12,597 bases of DNA from Pseudomonadota bacterium (GTDB lineage: Bacteria > Pseudomonadota > Alphaproteobacteria > Rhizobiales > Xanthobacteraceae). A program made the translations under genes and the position numbers. The stretch is from positions 1 to 12,597 of the forward strand of contig JAEXXW010000437.1 of NCBI GenBank assembly GCA_023405565.1, given 5' to 3'. Below are positions 7,116 to 12,597 of the stretch, in pieces; the first letter of the stretch is position 1, and each line of letters begins with the position of its first letter. The notes under the pieces were generated by a model, which was not told where the DNA came from, did not search any database, and saw only the letters and a list, made by a program, of their open reading frames with translations.

Positions 7116-8565
7116 GATCACGCTGCCGCGCATGGAGGCGCTGGCGCGCTTGCCGGTGTTCTTTGCGCTGGGCGGCAAGCGCGTGATCGTAGCCGGCGGC
7201 AACGCGGCGGCGGCCTGGAAGGTCGAACTGCTGGCCGCGGCCGGTGCGCATGTGGATGTTTTTGCCGACGATGTTTGCGAGGAGTTGCTGGTTGTTGCGA
7301 ATGAGCCGCCTGCGGGTGAAGTCAGCATCTATCGGAGCGGCTGGAGCGATGCTGTGCTGGACGGCGCAGCGCTGGCCATCGGCGCTTTCGACGATGCAGC
7401 CGAGGCGGCGCGCTTTCACACCGCGGCGCGTGTCGCCGGCGTGCCGTGCAACGTGATCGACAAGCCGGATTTCTGCGATTTTTCGTTCGGCGCCTTCGTC
7501 AATCGCTCGCCGATGGTGGTGGCGATCTCGACCGACGGTGCGGCACCGGTGTTCGCGCAGGCGATCCGCAGCCGCATCGAGGCCATGCTGCCGGCGGGTT
7601 TCGCCCGCTGGGCGCAGGCGGCGCGGCAATGGCGTGACACGGTTAAGCAATCCGGATTGCCGTTCAATGGACGGCGATTGTTCTGGCAGAATTTCACCCG
7701 CGCGGCGCTACAAAATCCGAATGGCGAACCGGCAGAGCAAGACTATCAGCGCCTGCTGAAGGAAACGAACAGCGATGCTCCGGCCGCGGAGCAGGGTTCG
7801 GTCACGCTTGTCGGTGCCGGGCCGGGCGATCCGGAATTGCTGACATTGCGTGCCGTGCGCGCGTTGCAGTCGGCCGATGTCATCCTATTCGACGATCTCG
7901 TGTCGAAAGAGGTGCTCGATTTCGCGCGCCGCGAGGCGAAGCGCATGCTGGTCGGCAAGAGCGGACATGGGCCGTCCTGCAAGCAATCGGAAATCAACGC
8001 GCTGATGGTCGGGCTCGCGAAAGGCGGGCGTCGCGTGGTGCGATTGAAGGGCGGCGATCCGATGATCTTCGGCCGTGCGGGCGAGGAGATCGATGCGTGC
8101 CGCGCAGCCGGCATCGCCATTGAGGTCGTGCCGGGCATCACCGCGGCGCAGGGTGCGGCCAGCCGGCTCGGCGTTTCTCTGACGCATCGGAAAGCTGCGC
8201 GGCGTGTTCAATACATCACCGGGCATGGCGATGATGGCTCGCTGCCATCCGACATCGATTGGCGCAGCATCGTCGATCCTGCCGCCACGACGGTCGTCTA
8301 TATGCCGAAGAAGACGCTCGCGGCCCTGGTCGAGAATGCCATCGCAGCCGGCCTCGATCCGGCAACGCCGGCGCTCGCAGTTGCGCAGGCCACGCGGCCG
8401 GATGAAACGGTCATGTCAGGATCGATTGCCGAACTCGCTCAAGCCAACTTGCCGGCCGGACCGACGATGGTGATCATCGGCCAGACATGTTCGTCCTTCC
8501 GGCGTGAGAGCGACGAGCAACGCTGTGACCCGGTTGCCGATTATGCAGGGGTCAGCGCCCCTTGA
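7081..8565 (+). CDS. cysG: Siroheme synthase (multifunctional CysG)
   Basis: A 494-aa two-part enzyme that turns uroporphyrinogen III into siroheme, the prosthetic group of NirA. Residues about 18-170 are the precorrin-2 dehydrogenase/ferrochelatase part: VIVAGGNAAAAWKVELL (NAD-binding), NVIDKP with the expected catalytic Asp, and VVAISTDGAAPV with the conserved Ser. Residues about 240-480 are the SAM-dependent uroporphyrinogen-III C-methyltransferase: VGAGPGDPELLT, RLKGGDPMIFGRAGEE, VPGITAAQGAASRLG and YMPKKT. Both halves appear complete and the length is a little above the roughly 460 of enterobacterial CysG, mostly from the linker. It starts 35 nt inside nasA and is the last gene of the operon; its end overlaps the convergent crotonase gene by 14 bp. 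Its presence ties siroheme supply to nitrite reduction even though nirA carries a stop. Confidence 0.93.
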   Translation: MSSMNAPRTPSEITLPRMEALARLPVFFALGGKRVIVAGGNAAAAWKVELLAAAGAHVDVFADDVCEELLVVANEPPAGEVSIYRSGWSDAVLDGAALAIGAFDDAAEAARFHTAARVAGVPCNVIDKPDFCDFSFGAFVNRSPMVVAISTDGAAPVFAQAIRSRIEAMLPAGFARWAQAARQWRDTVKQSGLPFNGRRLFWQNFTRAALQNPNGEPAEQDYQRLLKETNSDAPAAEQGSVTLVGAGPGDPELLTLRAVRALQSADVILFDDLVSKEVLDFARREAKRMLVGKSGHGPSCKQSEINALMVGLAKGGRRVVRLKGGDPMIFGRAGEEIDACRAAGIAIEVVPGITAAQGAASRLGVSLTHRKAARRVQYITGHGDDGSLPSDIDWRSIVDPAATTVVYMPKKTLAALVENAIAAGLDPATPALAVAQATRPDETVMSGSIAELAQANLPAGPTMVIIGQTCSSFRRESDEQRCDPVADYAGVSAP

Positions 8566-9349
8566 AATGCGGTTTCCGCTTTTTATTAAAGGCCAGCACA
8601 CCTTCGTGCCGGTCCTCGGTCGAGATCATACGCTCGTAGCATTGCACTTCGAAGGCAAGGCCTGTGTTGAGATCGGTCTGGGTCGAGACGTTGATCGCTT
8701 TCTTGATCTGCCGGACGGAGATCGGCGCATTGTCGCAGATCGTGCGGGCGAGTGAGAGCACTTGCGGCATCAACTCCGCCGCGTCGCAAATCTCGTTGAC
8801 CATGCCCCATTCGTAAGCCTGTATGGCTGTGAATGGCAATCCGCTCATGATGATCTGCTTTGCCCGCCGCACGCCGACCGCGCGCGGCAGGTTCTGCGTC
8901 GCGCCAGCGCCGGGCATGATGCCGCGCGTCACTTCCGGCAGCGCAAAACGCGCATGCCGCGCGGCGTAGATGAAGTCACAGCACAACGCGAGTTCGCAAC
9001 CGCCACCAAAGGCAATGCCGTTGACCGCTGCGATCACGGGTACGGAGCAATTGATGATCGAATAGGCTGCCTCTTCGATGATCGCGTGCTGCGCACGCCA
9101 GGCATCGTCGGTCATGCCCTGCCGTTCCTTCAGATCGCCACCGGCGCTGAAGGCTTTCTCCCCGGTCCCGGTCAGGATCACACAGCGCAGGTCGCCCGGC
9201 GTAAAGCTGAGCTTGCCGAAGACTTTGAGGATATCTTCGGATGTCGCGGTGTTCAGCGCATTATGCACGTCCGGCCGATTGAAACGAACGATCATCAGGC
9301 CCGGTTCGGGCTGTTCGACCAGAAGATGTTTGAGGCCGTCCATGCTCAT
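8552..9349 (-). CDS. Enoyl-CoA hydratase/isomerase family (crotonase) protein
   Basis: A 265-aa crotonase-fold enzyme of normal length acting on a CoA thioester in the cytoplasm. The oxyanion-hole segments are AFSAGGDLKER (residues 71-81) and NGIAFGGGCELALCCD (110-125). Glu119 and Glu139 (the E of GGGCEL and of LPEVTRG) align with the two catalytic glutamates of enoyl-CoA hydratase, so hydratase activity is likely rather than a dead or hydrolase-type member. PGAGATQNLPRAVG follows as usual. The start ATG 9349-9347 overlaps the stop of the upstream MmgE/PrpD gene by 4 nt (ATGA), so the two are translated together. An in-frame second ATG lies two codons on. The substrate cannot be read from the sequence; the neighbours suggest organic-acid breakdown through CoA esters. 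Confidence 0.9.
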   Translation of the reverse strand: MSMDGLKHLLVEQPEPGLMIVRFNRPDVHNALNTATSEDILKVFGKLSFTPGDLRCVILTGTGEKAFSAGGDLKERQGMTDDAWRAQHAIIEEAAYSIINCSVPVIAAVNGIAFGGGCELALCCDFIYAARHARFALPEVTRGIMPGAGATQNLPRAVGVRRAKQIIMSGLPFTAIQAYEWGMVNEICDAAELMPQVLSLARTICDNAPISVRQIKKAINVSTQTDLNTGLAFEVQCYERMISTEDRHEGVLAFNKKRKPHFKGR

Positions 9350-10716
9350 GCCGCATTCACCGCAGGTTTGTCAGAAGGAAACAGTCCGAAGTCGGCAACC
9401 GATGTCAGGCGATCGAGAGTCTGGCACGCGTCGAACAGGGGGCGCGCGCGCTCACCAAGCGTCGGCTTGGTGCAGTTCTCGAACTTTTCCCACATCTTTT
9501 CGGTCTCGATACCGCGCTGGAAATGACCGCGCGGCCGGGTGACGGCTTCCGTGGTCAGCACGTTGCCGCCGCGCAGCACCAGCGACACACGGTCGAACGG
9601 CGAATGCGCGGGCTCATGCTGGTCTTTCTCCGCGATGAGACGCAAGCGCACCTTGCCGATCAGATCCTGCACATCGGGCCGGTTCACGAATGTGTCGGTG
9701 AGTTCGGAATGGCCGCAGGCACCGGCAATGATGGCCGATGCCATTGCGAATTCGCCGGAAATCCTTGCGTCGAGCCTGTTCGCCGGCCGATGGACGCGCA
9801 GGATGTCCGCCTGCGTCTGCCCGATTTCGAGATCGATCGCTTCAATATCCTCCGGGTTGACCGGCGTTTTTGCACGCATATCGATGACGGCATCGAGTGC
9901 CCGGTGGATCGCGTAGCAAACCGGATAGAGCTTGATGTTGATGCCGCTGCGCAGGATCGACCAGTCCTTGCCGAGCGTTGAAGGGCTTCTGGTATCGACC
10001 AGACCCTTCGGCGAGATCGCGCGCATGAAGCCAAGATCGTCTTCGATCGCGGTGTCGGTTGCGGTCAGGCCCGCTTCCGCAAGGCGTGCCGCGAGAAGGC
10101 CGGACTGCGCCGAGCGACCGACCTGGTATGGCTTCATCATCGAGCCGAAATTGCCGACGATTCCGCCGGCAAGGGACGCCGCGATGCCGACCGTGCGTGT
10201 CGCCATGGCCGCATCATGTCCGCGAAGCGAGGAGGCGGCGCCGGCCGCGGCGATGGTTCCGAACATCGCGGTCGGATGCCAGCCTTTGCGATGGTGCTGG
10301 TCGGGATCGCGGCGCGTCATCTCCGCCCATAGCTCATAGCCAGCGACATAGGCGGCGATCATGGCCCGGCCATTGGCGCCGGTTGCGGCGGCTTCCGACA
10401 GGATGGCCGGGACAAGAATGGCACTCGGATGCCCGGCAAGGGCAGTGTCGTCGTAATCGATGGCATGCGCGGCAACGCCGTAGAGCAAGGCGCGTTCAGG
10501 TGCCGGCGCCTGGAGCGCAGCCATGGGTAGGTGATCGCCATCGCGGAGCATCCCAAGCCCGCGCGCGGCCGTGCGGGTGACATCGAGCGGCCAACCCATG
10601 ATTATGACCGCGATACAGTCGGTAAAGCCGAGACGCACTGTTTTCACCGCGTCGGATGGCAGGGCCTCATAGCGAAGCGAGGCAATGAAACGCCCCATCT
10701 CGGCCGTCAGTCCCAT
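9346..10716 (-). CDS. MmgE/PrpD family protein (2-methylcitrate dehydratase/cis-aconitate decarboxylase fold)
   Basis: A 456-aa member of the MmgE/PrpD family, full length. The family includes 2-methylcitrate dehydratase, cis-aconitate decarboxylase and iminodisuccinate epimerase. Motifs seen: HAIDYDDTALAGHPSA (about residues 84-99), HHRKGWHPTAMFGTIAAAG (about 141-159), and the later region KLYPVCYAIHRALDA (about 261-275), which fits the helical core and its conserved His/Lys residues. No prpB or prpC is nearby, so a methylcitrate-cycle role is not supported. Start ATG 10716-10714 has a strong GGGGAGG (10728-10722, minus strand) 5 nt upstream. It is the first gene of a two-gene operon with the crotonase and lies opposite the IclR regulator, which probably controls it. 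The exact reaction is unknown. Confidence 0.88.
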   Translation of the reverse strand: MGLTAEMGRFIASLRYEALPSDAVKTVRLGFTDCIAVIIMGWPLDVTRTAARGLGMLRDGDHLPMAALQAPAPERALLYGVAAHAIDYDDTALAGHPSAILVPAILSEAAATGANGRAMIAAYVAGYELWAEMTRRDPDQHHRKGWHPTAMFGTIAAAGAASSLRGHDAAMATRTVGIAASLAGGIVGNFGSMMKPYQVGRSAQSGLLAARLAEAGLTATDTAIEDDLGFMRAISPKGLVDTRSPSTLGKDWSILRSGINIKLYPVCYAIHRALDAVIDMRAKTPVNPEDIEAIDLEIGQTQADILRVHRPANRLDARISGEFAMASAIIAGACGHSELTDTFVNRPDVQDLIGKVRLRLIAEKDQHEPAHSPFDRVSLVLRGGNVLTTEAVTRPRGHFQRGIETEKMWEKFENCTKPTLGERARPLFDACQTLDRLTSVADFGLFPSDKPAVNAA

Positions 10717-10721
10717 GGTGG

Positions 10722-10728
10722 CCTCCCC
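10722..10728 (-). promoter_or_regulatory. Strong ribosome binding site of the MmgE/PrpD gene
   Basis: On the minus strand GGGGAGG is followed by 5 nt (CCACC) and ATG. It is the strongest Shine-Dalgarno I saw in the window and fixes the start at 10716. Confidence 0.65.
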
Positions 10729-10747
10729 GACTTGATCGTTTCAGGCT

Positions 10748-10776
10748 CCCGTAGAGAGAAGGGTTTGTCATGTCAA
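10748..10776 (-). promoter_or_regulatory. Possible sigma-70 promoter for the MmgE/PrpD-crotonase operon
   Basis: The minus strand has a perfect -35 hexamer TTGACA (10776-10771), then 17 nt, then TACGGG (10753-10748) as a poor -10. The spacing is right but the -10 matches TATAAT at only two positions, which would suit a promoter needing an activator. The inverted repeat at 10781-10800 lies 4 nt upstream of the -35. A 12-bp near-palindrome with a CATG core (TTGTCATGTCAA, 10765-10776) overlaps the -35. Confidence 0.35.
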
Positions 10777-10780
10777 CGTT

Positions 10781-10800
10781 ATGTTTGATACAGAAAACAT
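10781..10800. promoter_or_regulatory. Inverted repeat, candidate IclR-family operator
   Basis: ATGTTT (10781-10786) and AAACAT (10795-10800) are perfect 6-bp inverted arms around an 8-nt spacer. The site lies in the 118-bp gap between the divergent MmgE/PrpD and iclR-type genes, 34 nt before the regulator's ATG and 64 nt before the other start. Position and size suit an IclR-family dimer site that activates the operon and represses the regulator's own gene. Binding is inferred from position and symmetry only. Confidence 0.5.
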
Positions 10801-10817
10801 GATGACGCTGCGACGTT

Positions 10818-10824
10818 GAGGAAG
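10818..10824 (+). promoter_or_regulatory. Ribosome binding site of the IclR-family gene
   Basis: GAGGAAG ends 10 nt before ATG 10835. The spacing is slightly long, but it favours 10835 over the in-frame ATG 10847, which has no Shine-Dalgarno before it. Confidence 0.5.
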
Positions 10825-10834
10825 CTGAGCACGA

Positions 10835-11638
10835 ATGCCGAGCCATATGGACCAGAATTCAGACCGCATCGATCCACGTTACATTGTGCCCGGCCTTTCG
10901 CGGGGACTTGCGGTGTTGCAATTGTTTCCGCGCAGCAAGCCGGCCAAGACCTTGGCGGAACTGGCCGCGGGACTTGGGCTCTCACGGTCGGCGACCTATC
11001 GGTTGGTCTACACCCTCGAAGCCGACGGATTCATCGCGCGCGATTCCGATACGCGCCGCTATCGGCTAACCTCAAAGACGCTCGATCTCGGCTTTGAATA
11101 TCTGCACGCGCAACCGATCACGGAATCCGCACAGCCGTTCCTTCGGGTTCTCAGCGACCGCACCAATGCCGCGGCGCATATCGCCATTCTCGATGGCTGG
11201 CACGCCGTCTATCTGGCGCGGGCCTTGCCGAATGCCGGTCTCGTCAGCAATCTGCAACTGGGTGCGCGATTGCCCGCACATGTGACATCGAGCGGTCGCA
11301 TCATGCTGGCGTTCCTGGATGAAACTCGGCTGAACGCGATCTACGAGAAGTTGAAAAGCGAGACGCGTGGAGCACAGACCGCGCCACCGCGCGATGAGTT
11401 CAACGCGCAGATCGCGGCTGACCGCAAACGCGGCTATGTTTTCCATCGGTCGATCGTCGATCCGGGACTTGTCAGTCTCGCTTTTCCCGTCCGCGATCAC
11501 GATTCACAGGTCGTTGCAGCGATTACGGTGATCGTGCCGGAAAAGATCGCCAACACGATGGGTGGCGAAAAAGCGCTGCGTCCTATGGTGCAGGAGACGG
11601 CGGAAGGACTGTCCAGGAAGATCGGGTATCGGGGGTAG
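10835..11638 (+). CDS. IclR-family transcriptional regulator
   Basis: A 267-aa DNA-binding regulator of usual IclR length. Residues about 18-80 are the winged helix-turn-helix: GLSRGLAVLQLF, then TLAELAAGLGLSRSATYRLVYTLEADGFI with the recognition helix near 49-59, and the wing RRYRL. Residues about 95-260 are the GAF-like effector domain, with LPAHVTSSGRIMLAFL (the family's small-molecule pocket region), RGYVFHRSIVDPGLVSLAFPV and AAITVIVP. It is divergent from the MmgE/PrpD operon and shares a short control region holding an inverted repeat, so it very likely regulates that operon and possibly the convergent HMG-CoA-lyase-like gene. IclR proteins usually bind an aromatic or small organic acid; the ligand here is not evident. 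Confidence 0.93.
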   Translation: MPSHMDQNSDRIDPRYIVPGLSRGLAVLQLFPRSKPAKTLAELAAGLGLSRSATYRLVYTLEADGFIARDSDTRRYRLTSKTLDLGFEYLHAQPITESAQPFLRVLSDRTNAAAHIAILDGWHAVYLARALPNAGLVSNLQLGARLPAHVTSSGRIMLAFLDETRLNAIYEKLKSETRGAQTAPPRDEFNAQIAADRKRGYVFHRSIVDPGLVSLAFPVRDHDSQVVAAITVIVPEKIANTMGGEKALRPMVQETAEGLSRKIGYRG

Positions 11639-11666
11639 GGCGGCGCTATTGCATTTTACTCCAGTC

Positions 11667-11722
11667 ATTCCCGCCGACGGGTCCGCGCATAGCGCGGCCC
11701 GATGACAGGCTCCGGCGGGAAT
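11667..11722. repeat. REP-like imperfect palindrome (nested cruciform)
   Basis: The outer arms ATTCCCGCCG (11667-11676) and CGGCGGGAAT (11713-11722) are perfectly complementary over 10 bp. Inside is a second stem, CGGG-T-CCGCGC (11678-11688) against GCGCGG-CCCG (11692-11701), with one bulged T and an ATA loop. The TCATTCCCG...CGGGAATCCA form is typical of dispersed intergenic repeats in Bradyrhizobium-related genomes (from memory). It probably occurs many times in the genome and may fold in RNA at the end of the IclR-type transcript. Confidence 0.7.
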
Positions 11723-11739
11723 CCAGCGAAAGACTCTGG

Positions 11740-11759
11740 GTCCCCGCCTTCGCGGGGAC
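11740..11759. repeat. Perfect 8-bp hairpin, second half of the REP-like repeat
   Basis: GTCCCCGC (11740-11747), loop CTTC, GCGGGGAC (11752-11759): a perfect 8-bp GC-rich stem. With the CTGG just before it, this is the familiar module of an alphaproteobacterial intergenic repeat. It could act as a bidirectional transcript end or stabiliser between two convergent genes, but has no T-tract on either side. Confidence 0.65.
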
Positions 11760-11791
11760 GAGCTGTCGAGAGCGCGCCGTTACAAAAAATT

Positions 11792-12597
11792 CTAATCCAC
11801 CTTCACGCGTTCCGCATTCATGGCGTGCAAATCCGCGGCTTTGCCGGATTTCATCACCATGCCGGGCAGGGGACGCCCCAGGATATCCTGCGCCATTCGT
11901 GCCGCGTCGATCAACGCATCGAGATCGATGCCGGTGTCGATGCCCATCTCATGGGCCATATGCACGAAGTCTTCCGTACAGATATTGCCGACTGCGCGCG
12001 GTGCGAAGGGACATCCTCCCAGACCGCCGATCGATCCTTCGAAATGACGGATGCCGCTATCGAGGCCGGCCAGTGCGTTCGCAATCCCGATGCCGCGTGT
12101 GTTGTGCAGATGCAGGCCAAGCGTTGCCTGCGGAAAATAACGAGACAGATCGTCGACGGTGCGCCGGATGCGGTCCGGATTGGCGACGCCGGTCGTGTCG
12201 GCAAGATAGATGATCGGTGCGTCGTGACCGAGCAGCTGATCCATCATGCGGTGCATGCGGTCGCGTGACACTGGGCCTTCATACGGACAGCCGAAGGCCG
12301 TTGCGATCACGCCGACGAGGCGGCTTTGCGTGCCTTTCGCAGCGGCGGCGATCTCGTCGGTCGCCTTCATGCCCTCTTCGGTGGTCATCTTGACGTTGAG
12401 CCGGTTGAAGCTGTCGCTGACCGCGACGCCGGCTTTCAGGTCGTTGATCCCGGCCTTGATCGCGCGTTCGGCGCCGCGGGCGTTGGGCACGAAAGCGCCA
12501 TAGCGAATGCCGGGCTCGCGTGTGATCCCGGCTGCCACCGTCTCTGCGTCGGCGAGTTGCGGGATCACCTTCGGATGGACGAAGCCGGTGATCTCGA
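11792..12597 (-). CDS. Hydroxymethylglutaryl-CoA lyase family protein, 5' end missing
   Basis: Partial gene on the minus strand: it ends at TAG 11794-11792 and is open to the window edge, so the N terminus is missing (about 30 residues if of usual HMG-CoA-lyase length). Codons just inside the edge read EITGFVHPKVIPQLADA, which matches the family's early (T/S)-x-FV-x-P-x-x-(I/V)-PQ-x-A-D segment, so the GTG at 12568 is not the start. Family hallmarks: ATAFGCPYEGPV, DTTGVANP, GLHLHNTRG with the two metal-binding histidines, and GGLGGCPFAPRAVGN with the catalytic cysteine, then TED. These enzymes cleave HMG-CoA, or related acyl-CoAs such as citramalyl-CoA, to acetyl-CoA and a keto acid or ketoacyl product. 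With the nearby crotonase, MmgE/PrpD protein and IclR regulator it suggests an organic-acid catabolic locus. The exact substrate is not decidable; related aldolases or citramalate-type enzymes are less likely. Confidence 0.9.
   Translation of the reverse strand, partial: EITGFVHPKVIPQLADAETVAAGITREPGIRYGAFVPNARGAERAIKAGINDLKAGVAVSDSFNRLNVKMTTEEGMKATDEIAAAAKGTQSRLVGVIATAFGCPYEGPVSRDRMHRMMDQLLGHDAPIIYLADTTGVANPDRIRRTVDDLSRYFPQATLGLHLHNTRGIGIANALAGLDSGIRHFEGSIGGLGGCPFAPRAVGNICTEDFVHMAHEMGIDTGIDLDALIDAARMAQDILGRPLPGMVMKSGKAADLHAMNAERVKVD

Larger units (their letters stand above)
11639..11791. other. Intergenic stretch between convergent genes, no gene seen
   Basis: These 153 bases separate the ends of the IclR-type gene and the HMG-CoA-lyase-like gene. 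They contain two strong inverted repeats (listed separately) and no convincing reading frame. There is no T-run directly after either hairpin, so a classic intrinsic terminator is not clear; the HMG-CoA-lyase-like gene is followed on its own strand by a T-rich run (AATTTTTTG) without a stem before it. Confidence 0.6.

Noticed and set aside
5649..7328. 559-codon open frame on the minus strand opposite nasA and the start of cysG
   Set aside because: It lies wholly antisense to well-supported genes, its translation is rich in Arg, Ala and Gly without recognisable motifs, and such long antisense frames are expected in GC-rich coding DNA.
8762..9526. 254-codon plus-strand open frame opposite the crotonase gene
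   Set aside because: Antisense to a crotonase with both catalytic glutamates; its own translation has no recognisable domain or ribosome binding site.
11740..11759. Intrinsic terminator for the IclR-type gene
   Set aside because: The stem is strong but is not followed by a T-run on either strand, and it is about 100 nt past the stop codon, so it is recorded as a repeat hairpin only.
11702..12268. 188-codon plus-strand open frame from the intergenic repeat into the HMG-CoA-lyase-like gene
   Set aside because: It begins in the REP-like repeat and then runs antisense to a gene with clear HMG-CoA-lyase motifs.

Overview
This is a GC-rich (by eye above 60%) bacterial chromosomal window. It looks alphaproteobacterial, most like the Hyphomicrobiales (Bradyrhizobium, Rhodopseudomonas, Pseudolabrys and relatives). 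The pointers are the gene order of the nitrate-assimilation cluster, the protein sequences, the tightly overlapping genes, and a hairpin-rich intergenic repeat of a kind common in that group. I could not run a taxonomic search, so the lineage is an inference.

Left part (1-8565, + strand): an assimilatory nitrate/nitrite reduction operon. In order it holds (1) the 3' part of a NirB/Flp-type FAD-dependent NAD(P)H oxidoreductase; (2) a NirA-type siroheme/[4Fe-4S] nitrite reductase; (3) a CysJ-like flavoprotein with an N-terminal cysteine cluster in place of an FMN domain; (4) the molybdenum nitrate reductase NasA with a C-terminal BFD-like [2Fe-2S] domain; (5) the siroheme synthase CysG. Nitrate would be reduced to nitrite by NasA and nitrite to ammonium by NirA. 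The two flavoproteins would supply NAD(P)H electrons, and CysG makes the siroheme NirA needs. The genes abut or overlap (gaps of +1, -4, +8 and -35 nt), so they are almost certainly co-transcribed and translationally coupled. The promoter lies outside the window.

The striking defect is that nirA is cut by one in-frame TAA at 1439-1441. The reading frame is unchanged on both sides and both halves look like good NirA. As written the gene is a nonsense pseudogene or a sequencing/assembly error; recoding is a remote option. A second point is that NirA and the CysJ-like protein begin with nearly the same short N-terminal helix motif, which could be a docking element for a dedicated NADPH-nitrite reductase complex.

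Right part (8552-12597): a carbon-catabolism locus. An MmgE/PrpD-family gene and an enoyl-CoA hydratase/isomerase gene form a two-gene minus-strand operon that meets cysG tail to tail with a 14-bp overlap. An IclR-family regulator is transcribed divergently, and the 118-bp gap holds a perfect 6+6 bp inverted repeat that is a good candidate operator. After the regulator comes a 153-bp intergenic stretch with two strong hairpins (a REP-like repeat), then the 3' part of a minus-strand HMG-CoA-lyase-family gene that runs out of the window. Together these suggest IclR-controlled breakdown of an organic acid through CoA thioesters; the substrate cannot be told from the sequence.

I see no tRNA, rRNA, CRISPR array, transposase or prophage gene. 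Apart from the nirA stop codon and the N-terminal motif, most of the window is ordinary metabolism.
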